DNA of 64,000 bases. Source: Arthrobacter sp. SLBN-112 (GTDB lineage Bacteria; Actinomycetota; Actinomycetes; Actinomycetales; Micrococcaceae). The stretch spans positions 1,302,001-1,366,000 of the forward strand of contig NZ_VFMU01000001.1 in NCBI RefSeq assembly GCF_006715225.1, written 5' to 3'. The notes under the pieces were generated by a model. The model had not been told where the DNA came from and did not search any database. It worked only from the letters and a program-made list of their open reading frames with translations. Position numbers and translations under genes: made by a program. This document shows positions 1-9,142 of the stretch, piece after piece (the stretch's first letter is position 1; each line of letters starts with the position of its first letter).

Positions 1-1
1 T

Positions 2-1078
2 AAGCTGCTCACTGCGGTGGCCGCGCTGCGCACCCTGGGGCCTGGCCACCGTTTCACTACCAAAGTGATTCCCGGCCCCGCCGCCGGCCAGGTGGTGCTG
101 GTGGGCGGCGGCGACGTCCTCCTGGCCGCAGGGGAGTCGCAGCCGGAACAGGTTATGGGCCACGCCGGCCTTGCCACCCTTGCCGCCCTCACAGCGCAGG
201 CCCTGCAGGCCGCCGGAACTGCTGGCGAGATCAAGGTCCTGGTGGATGAGTCCCTCTTCACGGGGCCCGCACTGAATCCCAACTGGCAGAGCGGCGACGT
301 GGAAGCCGGCGAGATAGCCCCGCTGTACCCGCTGGCCCTCAACTCTGCGCGCTTTGATCCCGCCGTCACCACCGGCCCCCGGCCCCAGGATTCCGCCCGG
401 GCCGCAGCGGAGGAGTTTGCATCCCGGCTGCGTGCGGCAGGTGCCGGGGCGGGGCTCACCGTGGCGGCCGGCGTCGAACGTTCACCCGGGGCTTCCCAAC
501 CAGACACCGCAGTCCTGGCGGCCGTTGAATCGGCCACTGTCGCCGAGCAGGTGAACCTGATGCTGCAGGTATCGGACAACTACCTTGCTGAAACCATGGG
601 GCGGATGGCTGCGGTGGCCAGCGGCCGGCCCGGGAGCAATGACGGCGCCACGGCTGTGGTCGCGGCCGAGCTCGGTGCAGCGGGCATACCGACCGACTCG
701 GTGAAGCTGGTGGATGTGTGCGGGCTGGCCATGGGCAACCAGGTTTCAGCCCGCCAGTTCACGGAGGTGGTGCGGGCCATCACCACCGGGCCGGACACCA
801 GGCTTCGGGCCGCCCTGGACGGCTTCCCGGTCGGGGGGCTATCCGGAACCTTGGACACCCGCTATGGGGACGCCACCACCTCCGGCGGCGCCGGCCTGGT
901 CCGCGCCAAGACCGGGACATTGAACACCGTGCTGGCGCTCAGCGGATACGTCGTGGACGCTGACGGACGGCTCCTGGTCTTCTCCTTCACCGGCAACGGC
1001 CTGGCGCCCGGCGCTGCCGGCAACAAGGAATCCCTGGACCGGGCCGCCGCGGCGCTGGCAGGCTGCGGCTGCCGCTAG
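2..1078 (+). CDS. dacB: D-alanyl-D-alanine carboxypeptidase (PBP4/DacB family), 5' end outside window
   Basis: Penicillin-binding protein of the S13 (PBP4) class, which trims D-Ala from peptidoglycan stem peptides outside the membrane. The reading frame is open from the first complete codon, so the start and signal peptide lie upstream of the window. The first residues are KLLTAVAALRTLG; in this family the Lys of the catalytic SxxK motif precedes such a helix, so the AAG at 2-4 is probably that Lys and its Ser is cut off (inference). The SxN motif is visible as SDN in VSDNYLAETMG and the KTG triad as RAKTGTLN near the C-terminus. In actinobacteria it commonly precedes the metalloprotease-tilS-hpt genes, as here. 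The downstream small gene is convergent. Confidence 0.9.
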   Translation, partial: KLLTAVAALRTLGPGHRFTTKVIPGPAAGQVVLVGGGDVLLAAGESQPEQVMGHAGLATLAALTAQALQAAGTAGEIKVLVDESLFTGPALNPNWQSGDVEAGEIAPLYPLALNSARFDPAVTTGPRPQDSARAAAEEFASRLRAAGAGAGLTVAAGVERSPGASQPDTAVLAAVESATVAEQVNLMLQVSDNYLAETMGRMAAVASGRPGSNDGATAVVAAELGAAGIPTDSVKLVDVCGLAMGNQVSARQFTEVVRAITTGPDTRLRAALDGFPVGGLSGTLDTRYGDATTSGGAGLVRAKTGTLNTVLALSGYVVDADGRLLVFSFTGNGLAPGAAGNKESLDRAAAALAGCGCR

Positions 1079-1096
1079 CCCGAATTCCTCCGGCGG

Positions 1097-1124
1097 CCGG
1101 TACTCCTGCTGTCGGCACTACCGG
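1097..1124. terminator. Hairpin between convergent dacB and a small minus-strand gene
   Basis: CCGGTA (1097-1102) is complementary to TACCGG (1119-1124) with a 16-nt loop, lying in the 39-bp gap and overlapping the stop codon of the minus-strand small gene. The stem is short and has no T-run, so a terminator role is only suggested by position. Confidence 0.3.
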
Positions 1125-1228
1125 GGCTGGATGCCCAGCAGCGCCGCCATGACGACGGCGGCAAGCACCGATGCCCAGCCCTTGCGAGGGCCTGCGGTCA
1201 GGGGAGGAATGGGACGGTAGGGGATCAT
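1118..1228 (-). CDS. Small hydrophobic protein (36 aa)
   Basis: A 36-codon frame starts at the ATG at 1228 and ends at TAG 1118-1120. It begins MIPYRPIPPLTAGPRKG and continues with one hydrophobic segment (WASVLAAVVMAALLGI), so it could be a single-pass membrane peptide. What makes it credible is a near-perfect Shine-Dalgarno, AAGGAGG, at 1234-1240 on the same strand, 5 bases before the ATG; such a site is rare by chance. It converges on dacB. Function is unknown. It is too short for most gene callers. Moderate confidence only, since no homologue can be checked here. Confidence 0.5.
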   Translation of the reverse strand: MIPYRPIPPLTAGPRKGWASVLAAVVMAALLGIQPR

Positions 1229-1372
1229 GACGGCCTCCTTCTTAGCGGGATTCTTCCTGTCCTTCCACAGTGCCGGCCCGGACTGGGACAATGCTTTCGC
1301 CCTCCTGTGCGGCGGCTGTGGAAGTTCGCCGGTCAGCGAACTTAAGGACGATCGCCGGCCTGCTGTGTTCTG

Positions 1373-2512
1373 ATGGGAACCATGGAGTCCACTGCGCGCG
1401 AGTCCGCATCGACGTTGTCCCCAACAGCCCAGTCCCTGATCAACTGGGACCTCGCTGCTTCCACAGCAGCGCGGCTTGCTCCGGCCGGGCCTGTGCTCGG
1501 CGAAAAGGCCATCGGCGAGGCGGTGGACAGCCTTCGCGAGCTGGCGGATGCCTCTGTTCCGCACGTCCACGACATCACCGGGCTGGAGGCGGCGCGGGAC
1601 CTGCGCGATTCCTCGGTGCTGGTGGTGGACCGGGCGTCCTGGGCCAAGGCCAACACCCAGAGCTTCGCGGTGATGCTCAAGCCTGCCATGCAGAAGATGC
1701 TGGACAGCCGCCGCGGCAACCTCAGCCCCGCCGCCGCCCAGGTCAGCGGCGCCATCACCGGCAGCCAGTTGGGGGCCGTGCTTGCCTTCCTGTCCAGCAA
1801 GGTCCTTGGCCAGTACGATCCCTTTGCGGCGCTGGCGGAAAACTCGTCGGCTCCCGCTGCCGGCAGGCTCCTGCTGGTGGCCCCCAACATCGTCTCGGTG
1901 GAGCGCGAGCTCAACGTCACGCCGGAGGATTTCAGGCTCTGGGTCTGCCTGCACGAGCAAACCCACCGTGTCCAGTTCGCGGCAGCCCCCTGGCTGCGGC
2001 ACCACATGCTGGAACAGATCGATGAACTCAGCGGCCACCTCCTGGGCAACGTCGACACCCTGATGGAGCGTGCCACCGCCGCTGCCCGCTCCCTGAAGGA
2101 CCGCTCCGCCACCGGCAATACACCCGGCCGCGGCGCCATCCTGGACCTGCTGCAGGACCCGGAGGAAAAGGCTGCCATCTCGCACCTCACCGCGGTGATG
2201 AGCCTCCTCGAAGGGCACGCGAACGTGGTGATGGACGCCGTCGACGCCAGCATTGTCCCCTCCGTGAAGACCATCCGGCAGCGGTTCAACGACCGCGGCA
2301 AGGACCGCGGGGTCATCGAAAAGTTCATCCGCAGCCTCCTGGGCCTGGACGCCAAGATGCGCCAGTACTCCGACGGCGCCCGCTTCGTCCGTGCCGTCGT
2401 GGAAGTGGCCGGGATGGAGGGCTTCAACAAGGTGTGGGAGTCGGTGGACCACCTGCCCACCGAGCCTGAGATCCACGACGCCAAGCTGTGGCTTGAGCGG
2501 ATGGGGCTCTGA
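1373..2512 (+). CDS. Zinc-dependent metalloprotease, DUF2342 family
   Basis: A 379-residue cytoplasmic protein of the DUF2342/'zinc-dependent metalloprotease' family found almost only in actinobacteria, where it sits between dacB and tilS (Rv3626c position in M. tuberculosis). The zinc-binding HExxH is present as HEQTH at about residue 194 in the stretch WVCLHEQTHRVQF, and a later acidic residue in LLEGHANVVMDAV is a plausible third ligand. Substrate is unknown. The ATG at 1373 is used; a second ATG three codons later (1382) is equally possible, and neither has a clear ribosome-binding site. The stop codon is directly followed by the TTG of tilS, indicating co-transcription. Confidence 0.85.
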   Translation: MGTMESTARESASTLSPTAQSLINWDLAASTAARLAPAGPVLGEKAIGEAVDSLRELADASVPHVHDITGLEAARDLRDSSVLVVDRASWAKANTQSFAVMLKPAMQKMLDSRRGNLSPAAAQVSGAITGSQLGAVLAFLSSKVLGQYDPFAALAENSSAPAAGRLLLVAPNIVSVERELNVTPEDFRLWVCLHEQTHRVQFAAAPWLRHHMLEQIDELSGHLLGNVDTLMERATAAARSLKDRSATGNTPGRGAILDLLQDPEEKAAISHLTAVMSLLEGHANVVMDAVDASIVPSVKTIRQRFNDRGKDRGVIEKFIRSLLGLDAKMRQYSDGARFVRAVVEVAGMEGFNKVWESVDHLPTEPEIHDAKLWLERMGL

Positions 2513-3724
2513 TTGACGGACTCCCCGCTGCCCGGAACACCGCTGTCCGACGCACCCCTGCCTGACATCCCGTCCGCCGACACCGTGGGGACTCGCAGCG
2601 GACGACGCCGGCCCGGAAGGCTCGCACCCGTCGTCGGGACCGCGCGCAAAATGCTGCAAAACGCGCTGGCCGACGCCGGATATCCACGCCACGCCCTGGT
2701 GGCGTGCAGCGGAGGGCCTGACTCGCTGGCACTCGCCGCCGTCGCAGCATACTTTGCGCGGCGCGGCCACGTGGACGGGCATCCCCTCACCGTGGGTGCC
2801 GTTGTGGTGGACCACCAGCTGCAGGAGGGGTCCGCGGACGTTGCCGCACACACCGCCAAGACACTGGAGGAGCTGGGCCTGTCACCCGTGGAAATCCGCA
2901 CCGTGACGGTGGCCGGTGCCGGCATGGGCCCCGAGGCTGCAGCACGCGAAGCCCGGCATGCGGCGCTCGAGGCGGCCGCTGAGGCACAGGGCGCGGACGC
3001 CATCCTGCTGGGCCACACCCTGGACGACCAGGCGGAGCAGGTACTGCTGGGCCTGGCCCGGGGCTCCGGGTCCCGCTCCCTCGCCGGCATGCGGCCCGCC
3101 CGGGCCGGCTCCGGGAACAGTGTCCTCCTGCGCCCGTTCCTCGGCCTGCGCAGGGCGCACACCGAGGAGATCTGCGCGGTGGAGGAATTGGATCCCTGGC
3201 ACGATCCCACCAACACCGATCCCGCCTTCGCACGCTCCCGGACCCGGGTGCAGGTCCTCCCGCACCTCGAGGAGAACCTCGGCCCCGGCGTGGCCGAGTC
3301 CCTGGCCCGGACCGCCGCCATCCTGCAGCTGGACGCCGACTACCTGGAGGATGTGGCGGAAAGCACCTTCGCGTCCCTTGTAGAGCGGGACGGCGGCACG
3401 CTGGCGCTGCCGGAGGAGGCGTTGCGCGCCCTGGCCCCCGCCATCAGGTTCCGGGTGATCGCCAAGGCAGCGGCCGACGTCGGCGGGCAGCAGCCCAGCT
3501 ACCAACGCCTTTTGGCGGCGGAAGCGCTGCTGCGGCGGCAGGGTTCGGCCGGCCCGGTGGAGCTTCCCGGCGGCGTCAGCGTATACCGGCTGTCGCTGGC
3601 GCAGCTGGAAGGATCGAAGGCTGCGGGTGAGCCCGGGGCGGAGGGCGGCCCCGGTTCCGTTCCCCGCGAACCGGTGCGCTGTGGGAAGCTAGTAATCCGG
3701 CCTCAAAAACCGCCCGCAAAATAG
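2513..3724 (+). CDS. tilS: tRNA(Ile)-lysidine synthase
   Basis: TilS attaches lysine to C34 of the CAU-anticodon tRNA-Ile2 using ATP, switching it from methionine to isoleucine identity. The PP-loop ATPase motif SGGPDS is visible (about residues 66-71), followed by the family's AREARHAAL and LLGHTLDDQAEQVLLGLARGSG segments. The frame can start at TTG 2513, which abuts the previous stop, but the PP-loop is usually nearer 20-40 residues from the N-terminus, so GTG 2585 or ATG 2651 may be the true start. The Pro/Ser-rich first 24 residues look unlike the family. Next gene is hpt, the usual order in actinobacteria and in Bacillus. Confidence 0.92.
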   Translation: MTDSPLPGTPLSDAPLPDIPSADTVGTRSGRRRPGRLAPVVGTARKMLQNALADAGYPRHALVACSGGPDSLALAAVAAYFARRGHVDGHPLTVGAVVVDHQLQEGSADVAAHTAKTLEELGLSPVEIRTVTVAGAGMGPEAAAREARHAALEAAAEAQGADAILLGHTLDDQAEQVLLGLARGSGSRSLAGMRPARAGSGNSVLLRPFLGLRRAHTEEICAVEELDPWHDPTNTDPAFARSRTRVQVLPHLEENLGPGVAESLARTAAILQLDADYLEDVAESTFASLVERDGGTLALPEEALRALAPAIRFRVIAKAAADVGGQQPSYQRLLAAEALLRRQGSAGPVELPGGVSVYRLSLAQLEGSKAAGEPGAEGGPGSVPREPVRCGKLVIRPQKPPAK

Positions 3725-3754
3725 TCGCACCCCGCATCTAAACAGGAGCCATTG

Positions 3755-4306
3755 GTGGATTCAAACGACGTCCAGGCAGATCTCAAGCACGTTCTCTACA
3801 CCAAGGAGCAGATCCAGCAGCGGATCACCGAGCTCGCTGCGCAGATCGACAAGGACTACGAAGGGCGCGAGATCCTCCTTGTGGGTGTGCTGAAGGGCGC
3901 CGTGATGGTCATGGCCGACCTTGCCCGCGCACTCCACAGCCACATCTCCATGGACTGGATGGCCGTCTCCTCCTATGGTTCGGGAACCCAGTCCTCCGGC
4001 GTGGTGCGCATCCTGAAGGACCTGGACACGGACCTGATGGGCAAGGACGTCCTGATCGTCGAGGACATCATCGACTCCGGCCTTACCCTGTCCTGGCTCA
4101 AGACCAACCTGGAATCCCGCGGCACGGCCTCGGTGGAAATCTGCACGGCGTTCCGCAAGCCCACCGCCGCCAAGGTGGAAATCGACGTCAAGTACGTCGG
4201 CTACGACATCCCCAACGAATTCGTGGTGGGCTACGGCCTGGACTACGCCGAAAAGTACCGCAACCTTGACTTCGTGGGAACCCTGGCCCCGCACGTCTAC
4301 GAGTAA
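3755..4306 (+). CDS. hpt: Hypoxanthine phosphoribosyltransferase
   Basis: Purine salvage enzyme transferring the phosphoribosyl group of PRPP to hypoxanthine or guanine. The PRPP-binding loop is VLIVEDIIDSGLT, and the N-terminal LVGVLKGAVMVMADL and C-terminal NEFVVGYGLDYAEKYRNL segments are typical of the 180-residue bacterial enzyme. I place the start at GTG 3755 because AGGAG at 3744-3748 is then 6 bases away; the in-frame TTG at 3752 would leave only 3. It is followed by a 219-bp gap with the ftsH promoter. Confidence 0.93.
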   Translation: MDSNDVQADLKHVLYTKEQIQQRITELAAQIDKDYEGREILLVGVLKGAVMVMADLARALHSHISMDWMAVSSYGSGTQSSGVVRILKDLDTDLMGKDVLIVEDIIDSGLTLSWLKTNLESRGTASVEICTAFRKPTAAKVEIDVKYVGYDIPNEFVVGYGLDYAEKYRNLDFVGTLAPHVYE

Positions 4307-4525
4307 CCGCGGGGCACGCTCCGCCACCGCCGTGCCCCGGCAAACCCCGCCACGCAGCAGCTCCTGCGCCGTCCCGGCGCAGCTACGCCCACAGGGAACT
4401 TTTGCTTTTCGCTATGCGTGATGTACTCCGGACGGTGTATAGCTAGAAGCTGACGCAGCACCATCACGCGCGCAGACTACTCGCCGTGAAGCACTACCGG
4501 AAGGGACGGGGCCAGCCCCGAACAG

Positions 4526-6589
4526 ATGAAAGCTAAGAACTTCTTCAAAGGCCCGGGCATCTGGATCGTCGTTGTGGTCGGTCTGCTCCTCGTGGCTTTT
4601 GCAACGCTCGCCCCCGGCGGTGCGGCCCGGATCGATACCGACAAGGGCCTGGAACTGCTCTCCAGCAACAAGGTGGAGCAGGCCAAGATCTTCGACGGCG
4701 AGAACCGCGTTGACCTCACGCTGAAGGACAACCTGCAGCTGGAGGGGCAGGACAAGGGCAAGAGCGTCCAGTTCTTCTTCGTTGATGCCCGCGCTGAGGA
4801 TGTGGTGAAGGCTGTCACCGACGCCAAGCCGGCCCAGGGCTTCACCGACCAGCCGATCGAAAGCAACTGGTTCTCCGGCCTGCTCTCCCTCCTGATCCCC
4901 GTCATCCTGCTGGGCGCCCTCTTCTGGTTCCTGATGACCCGCATGCAGGGCGGCGGCTCCAAGATCATGCAGTTCGGCAAGTCCAAGGCCAAGATGGTCA
5001 GCAAGGACATGCCGCAGGTGACTTTCGCGGATGTCGCAGGTGCCGACGAAGCCGTGGAGGAACTGCAGGAGATCAAGGAATTCCTGCAGGAACCGGCCAA
5101 GTTCCAGGCCGTTGGCGCCAAGATCCCCAAGGGCGTGCTGCTGTACGGCCCCCCGGGTACCGGTAAGACCCTGCTCGCCCGCGCCGTGGCCGGTGAAGCC
5201 GGCGTCCCCTTCTTCTCCATCTCCGGCTCGGACTTCGTGGAGATGTTCGTCGGCGTCGGCGCTTCCCGCGTCCGCGACCTGTTTGAGCAGGCCAAGGCCA
5301 ACTCGCCCGCCATCATCTTCGTGGATGAGATCGACGCCGTCGGCCGCCACCGCGGTGCAGGCATCGGCGGCGGCAACGACGAACGCGAGCAGACCCTCAA
5401 CCAGCTGCTGGTTGAAATGGACGGCTTCGACGTCAAGACCAACGTGATCCTGATCGCCGCCACCAACCGGCCCGACGTCCTGGACCCCGCACTGCTGCGT
5501 CCCGGCCGCTTCGACCGCCAGATTGGGGTGGACGCGCCCGACATGATTGGCCGCGACCAGATCCTGCAGGTCCACGCCAAGGGCAAGCCGATGGCGCCCG
5601 GCGTCGACCTGAAGGCCGTGGCCAAGAAAACCCCCGGCTACACGGGTGCCGATCTCGCCAACGTCCTCAACGAGGCCGCACTGCTCACCGCGCGTTCCAA
5701 CGCCAACCTGATTGACGACCGCGCCCTGGACGAGGCCATTGACCGCGTCATGGCAGGCCCGCAGAAGCGCAGCCGGGTCATGAAGGAACACGAGCGCAAG
5801 ATCACCGCGTACCACGAAGGCGGCCACGCCCTGGTGGCGGCGGCCCTCCGGAACTCCGCCCCGGTCACCAAGATCACCATCCTCCCGCGCGGCCGGGCCC
5901 TGGGCTACACCATGGTGGTTCCCGAAAACGACAAGTACTCCGTAACCCGCAATGAGCTCCTGGACCAGATGGCCTACGCCATGGGCGGGCGCGTTGCCGA
6001 GGAGATCGTGTTCCACGATCCTTCCACCGGCGCCTCCAACGACATCGAGAAGGCGACCGGCACCGCGCGCAAGATGGTCACCGAATACGGCATGAGCGAA
6101 CGTGTCGGCGCGGTCCGCCTGGGCCAGGGCGGCGGCGAACCCTTCCTGGGCCGCGACGCAGGCCACGAGCGCAACTACTCGGACCAGATCGCCTACGTCG
6201 TGGACGAGGAAGTGCGCCGCCTGATTGAGCAGGCCCACGATGAGGCCTACGAGATCCTCACCGAAAACCGGGACGTCCTGGACCTCCTGGCCCTGGAGCT
6301 GCTGGAGCGCGAAACCCTCAACCAGGCCGAGATCGCCGACATCTTCAGGGACGTTCGCAAGCGCGACTTCCGCGAGGTGTGGCTGTCCAAGGAGACCCGT
6401 CCGGTACAGATGGCAGGCCCGGTGGAGAGCCGCCAGGAGCGCGCCGAACGGGAAGCCCAGGAGGAAGCCAAGAAAGCCCGGCTGGACGAGCCGCTGGACG
6501 CCCAGCCCCCTCATTCGCAGGGCGTTCCGGAGGACGCTCCGTTTCACGGCGGCACCCCCGACTCGGGGCCTGACACCCTTCGCAGCTAA
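4526..6589 (+). CDS. ftsH: ATP-dependent zinc metalloprotease FtsH
   Basis: Membrane-anchored AAA+ protease that degrades misassembled membrane proteins and some regulators. Two N-terminal transmembrane segments ([17 protein letters not shown] and a second near residues 112-132, [18 protein letters not shown]) flank a small extracytoplasmic domain. The AAA module has Walker A GPPGTGKT (about residue 208), Walker B IIFVDEID, and [24 protein letters not shown]. The M41 zinc site HEGGH is near residue 430. The C-terminal tail after about residue 640 is Pro/Asp-rich and variable. It stands at the head of the folate operon as in many actinobacteria; a 219-bp upstream gap with a TATAGC-like hexamer near 4438 may hold its promoter. 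Confidence 0.97.
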   Translation: MKAKNFFKGPGIWIVVVVGLLLVAFATLAPGGAARIDTDKGLELLSSNKVEQAKIFDGENRVDLTLKDNLQLEGQDKGKSVQFFFVDARAEDVVKAVTDAKPAQGFTDQPIESNWFSGLLSLLIPVILLGALFWFLMTRMQGGGSKIMQFGKSKAKMVSKDMPQVTFADVAGADEAVEELQEIKEFLQEPAKFQAVGAKIPKGVLLYGPPGTGKTLLARAVAGEAGVPFFSISGSDFVEMFVGVGASRVRDLFEQAKANSPAIIFVDEIDAVGRHRGAGIGGGNDEREQTLNQLLVEMDGFDVKTNVILIAATNRPDVLDPALLRPGRFDRQIGVDAPDMIGRDQILQVHAKGKPMAPGVDLKAVAKKTPGYTGADLANVLNEAALLTARSNANLIDDRALDEAIDRVMAGPQKRSRVMKEHERKITAYHEGGHALVAAALRNSAPVTKITILPRGRALGYTMVVPENDKYSVTRNELLDQMAYAMGGRVAEEIVFHDPSTGASNDIEKATGTARKMVTEYGMSERVGAVRLGQGGGEPFLGRDAGHERNYSDQIAYVVDEEVRRLIEQAHDEAYEILTENRDVLDLLALELLERETLNQAEIADIFRDVRKRDFREVWLSKETRPVQMAGPVESRQERAEREAQEEAKKARLDEPLDAQPPHSQGVPEDAPFHGGTPDSGPDTLRS

Positions 6590-6592
6590 GCT
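6587..6592 (+). promoter_or_regulatory. -10 hexamer for leaderless folE transcript
   Basis: TAAGCT fits the actinobacterial TANNNT -10 consensus and ends 6 bases before the folE GTG at 6599, so transcription would start at or next to the start codon. The ftsH stop codon TAA forms part of the hexamer. No Shine-Dalgarno is present in the 9-bp gap. No good -35 is seen. Confidence 0.5.
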
Positions 6593-6598
6593 TTCCCT

Positions 6599-7243
6599 GT
6601 GACTTCTTTCCACGACGACGACGGTCCCGCCTCCGCTGCACATCCGGCAGAGGACGGTTCCCACCATTCCAAACACGAAAAGGTGGACCGGCCGAGGATC
6701 GAGGCGGCCGTCCGTGAGATCCTCCTTGCCATCGGCGAGGACCCGGACCGCGGCGGCCTCCTCGACACCCCGAAAAGGGTGGCCAAGGCGTACGCCGAAA
6801 TGTTCGCGGGACTGCACCGCGACCCCGCGGAGGTCCTGTCCACCACCTTTGACCTGGACCATGAGGAACTGGTCCTAGTCAAGGACATCCCGTTCTACTC
6901 CACGTGCGAGCACCACCTGGTGCCGTTCCACGGGGTGGCCCACGTTGGCTACATTCCCTCGCACGACGGCAAGGTCACCGGGCTGAGCAAGCTGGCCCGC
7001 CTGGTGGACATCTATGCCCGCCGCCCGCAAGTGCAGGAGCGGCTCACCACTGAAATCGTCGAAGCGATGGTCCGCCACCTCAAACCCCGTGGCGCCATCG
7101 TGGTCGTTGAATGCGAACACATGTGCATGTCGATGCGCGGTATCCGCAAGCCCGGAGCGAAGACCGTCACCAGTGCGGTCCGCGGGCAGCTTCATGACCC
7201 GGCCACCCGTGCCGAAGCCATGAGCCTCATCCTCGGAAGGTAA
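6599..7243 (+). CDS. folE: GTP cyclohydrolase I
   Basis: Converts GTP to 7,8-dihydroneopterin triphosphate, the first step of folate synthesis. Zinc ligands are visible in [14 protein letters not shown] and [14 protein letters not shown], and the substrate loop in [21 protein letters not shown]. The 214-residue length includes a poorly conserved Asp/His-rich N-terminal tail of about 25 residues. The GTG at 6599 lacks a ribosome-binding site but follows a TANNNT hexamer at leaderless distance, which supports this start. It is followed by folP, folB and folK, giving all four enzymes of the pterin branch except a dedicated pyrophosphatase. Confidence 0.95.
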   Translation: MTSFHDDDGPASAAHPAEDGSHHSKHEKVDRPRIEAAVREILLAIGEDPDRGGLLDTPKRVAKAYAEMFAGLHRDPAEVLSTTFDLDHEELVLVKDIPFYSTCEHHLVPFHGVAHVGYIPSHDGKVTGLSKLARLVDIYARRPQVQERLTTEIVEAMVRHLKPRGAIVVVECEHMCMSMRGIRKPGAKTVTSAVRGQLHDPATRAEAMSLILGR

Positions 7244-7252
7244 CAACAGACC

Positions 7253-8194
7253 ATGGATTCACTCGCTGCAGCCCCTGGAACGGGGCCCGCAACCTCCCCG
7301 CTGCCCATCCTGCGCAAGCCCCGCCCGGCGGCGCGCTTCGCCGACCTGCCCACTGACCGTACCCTGGTCATGGGAATCCTGAACGTCACCCCGGACTCCT
7401 TCAGCGACGGCGGAAAACACGCCACGGCAGACACTGCCATCGCTGCTGGCCTGCGGATGTTTTATGCGGGCGCCGACATCATCGACGTCGGGGGCGAATC
7501 CACCCGGCCCGGGGCTGACGATGTCACCCCGGATGAGGAACAGCGCCGCGTCCTGCCCGTGATCGAGGCCCTGGTGAAGGCAGGGGCGCTGGTCAGCATC
7601 GACACCACCCACGCCTCGACGGCTGCAGCCGCGGTAAAGGCCGGCGCAGCAATCATCAATGACATCTCCGGCTTGAGCATTGAGCCCGAAATGGCCGAGT
7701 TCGTGGCGGCCTCCAAGGTTCCGTACGTCCTCACCCACCGCCGCGGGGACGCCCGCACCATGAACTCGCTCGCCGAATACACGGACGTTGCCGGGGAAGT
7801 GGTGGCGGAACTGGCAGGAGTGCGGGACAAGCTGTACGCCGCCGGTGTCAGCCAGGAACAGATCATCATCGACCCAGGCTTGGGGTTCGCCAAGAACGAC
7901 GCCCAGAATTGGGAACTGCTGCAGAACCTGGACCAGCTGGACAGCCTGGGCCACAAGGTTCTGGTGGGCGCCTCCCGCAAACGTTTCCTCGGCACCCTGC
8001 TCACCGTTGCCGGCAAGTCCGCTGCCCCCGAAGAACGCGATGGTGCCACAGCGGCGATCACAGCCATCAGCGCCTACCGCGGGGCCTGGGCGGTCCGCGT
8101 GCACGAGGTTGGGTCCAGCCTTGACGCCGTCAAGGTGGCTGCACGCATGGCCGCAGCGTCCCCAGCACAAGCCGCCGTACCCCAAAAACAATAG
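7253..8194 (+). CDS. folP: Dihydropteroate synthase
   Basis: Condenses 6-hydroxymethyl-dihydropterin pyrophosphate with p-aminobenzoate; the sulfonamide target. Signature segments are MGILNVTPDSFSDGGK and IDVGGESTRPGADDV, with the later SIDTTHASTAAAAVKAGAAIINDISG and IIDPGLGFAKNDAQNWELL strands of the TIM barrel, and GASRKRFLG at the C-terminal active-site edge. It is 313 residues with about 35 extra N-terminal residues before the barrel. The gap from folE is 9 bp and from folP to folB is 13 bp, so the genes are one operon. Confidence 0.95.
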   Translation: MDSLAAAPGTGPATSPLPILRKPRPAARFADLPTDRTLVMGILNVTPDSFSDGGKHATADTAIAAGLRMFYAGADIIDVGGESTRPGADDVTPDEEQRRVLPVIEALVKAGALVSIDTTHASTAAAAVKAGAAIINDISGLSIEPEMAEFVAASKVPYVLTHRRGDARTMNSLAEYTDVAGEVVAELAGVRDKLYAAGVSQEQIIIDPGLGFAKNDAQNWELLQNLDQLDSLGHKVLVGASRKRFLGTLLTVAGKSAAPEERDGATAAITAISAYRGAWAVRVHEVGSSLDAVKVAARMAAASPAQAAVPQKQ

Positions 8195-8207
8195 GGCCGG
8201 GGGACCC

Positions 8208-8600
8208 ATGGACAGGATTACGCTGACCGGAGTGACGGCCGTGGGCCATCACGGCGTCTTCGATTTCGAACGCCGGGAGGGCCAGCCATTCGTCGTGGAT
8301 GCAGTGCTCCACCTGGACTTCACGGCAGCGGCGCAGTCCGACGATGTCCGGGACACCGCCCACTACGGGGAGGTGGCACAGCGTATTACCGAGTGGATTA
8401 CCGGCGAGCCCCTCAACCTCATCGAGGCACTCGCTGTGCGGATCGCCGACAGCCTTCTGTCCGAATTCACGCTCCAGGCCGTGGACATCACCGTGCACAA
8501 ACCACAGGCCCCCATCGAGGTCCCCTTCGGAGATGTGGCGGTCACGGTCCACAGGGAACGGGTCTCCGCCGGCTCTGCCACGTCGGGGGCACAGACGTGA
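8208..8600 (+). CDS. folB: Dihydroneopterin aldolase
   Basis: Cleaves dihydroneopterin to 6-hydroxymethyl-dihydropterin and glycolaldehyde. The start MDRITLTGVTAVGHHGVFDFERREGQ is the typical N-terminus (GxHGVFxxER), and NLIEALAVRIADSLL plus ITVHKPQAPIEVPFGDVAVTV complete the 130-residue tunnelling fold. ATG 8208 is chosen because it begins exactly at the family start; a longer frame upstream overlaps folP and is not used. The last 12 residues (SAGSATSGAQT) are an unconserved tail. The stop overlaps the folK start by 4 bases (GTGA). Confidence 0.93.
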   Translation: MDRITLTGVTAVGHHGVFDFERREGQPFVVDAVLHLDFTAAAQSDDVRDTAHYGEVAQRITEWITGEPLNLIEALAVRIADSLLSEFTLQAVDITVHKPQAPIEVPFGDVAVTVHRERVSAGSATSGAQT

Positions 8601-9142
8601 ACGGGACTTACACCAAGGCTGTGCTTGCCCTGGGCAGCAACCTTGGTGAACGGAACGAGACCCTGACGGAGGCCGTGGCCGATCTGGTGGACCCGCCGGA
8701 GGTCCGGCTCCTTGCCGTCTCACCCATCGTCCAGACCAAAGCCGTGGGCGGACCTCCGGGACAGCCGGACTTCCTGAACATGGTCATCACGGTGGAAACC
8801 AGCCTGAGTCCGCAGGAGCTGCTGGAACACTGCCAGGCGGTGGAGAACAAGCACCACCGCGTCCGCGAGGTCCACTGGGGGCCGCGGACGCTCGACGTCG
8901 ACGTCATCACCTACGGCGAACTCCGCAGCGACGACCCCACGCTGACCCTCCCGCACCCGCGTGCCGCCTCGCGGGCTTTCGTCCTCTACCCCTGGTCACT
9001 CATCGAACCCGCCGCCACGCTGGACGGCGAACGGATCAGCACACTGGCAACGCGGGCTGCGGATTTCGGGGACCTTGCCCCGTTCGACGGGTTCGGCGAC
9101 TTCGACGGGATGCCCACGGCGGGAGCGGTGGAGGAGCGATGA
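8597..9142 (+). CDS. folK: 6-hydroxymethyl-7,8-dihydropterin pyrophosphokinase
   Basis: HPPK transfers pyrophosphate from ATP to the pterin just before the FolP step. Recognised by AVLALGSNLGERNETL at the N-terminus, GQPDFLNMVITVET, and the ATP/Mg site segment WGPRTLDVDVITYG, with LPHPRAASRAFVLYPW at the end. The GTG at 8597 overlaps the folB stop and directly precedes the conserved start. It ends with an ATGA overlap into the DUF3180 gene. The 181-residue length is slightly long because of an acidic, Gly-rich C-terminal tail. Confidence 0.93.
   Translation: MNGTYTKAVLALGSNLGERNETLTEAVADLVDPPEVRLLAVSPIVQTKAVGGPPGQPDFLNMVITVETSLSPQELLEHCQAVENKHHRVREVHWGPRTLDVDVITYGELRSDDPTLTLPHPRAASRAFVLYPWSLIEPAATLDGERISTLATRAADFGDLAPFDGFGDFDGMPTAGAVEER

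Noticed and set aside
1118..3321. Long minus-strand frames (577 and 659 codons) opposite the metalloprotease and tilS
   Set aside because: Shadow frames produced by high third-position GC; no domain, composition rich in Arg/Gly/His. Only the C-terminal 36 codons of one of them, with their own start and ribosome site, are kept.
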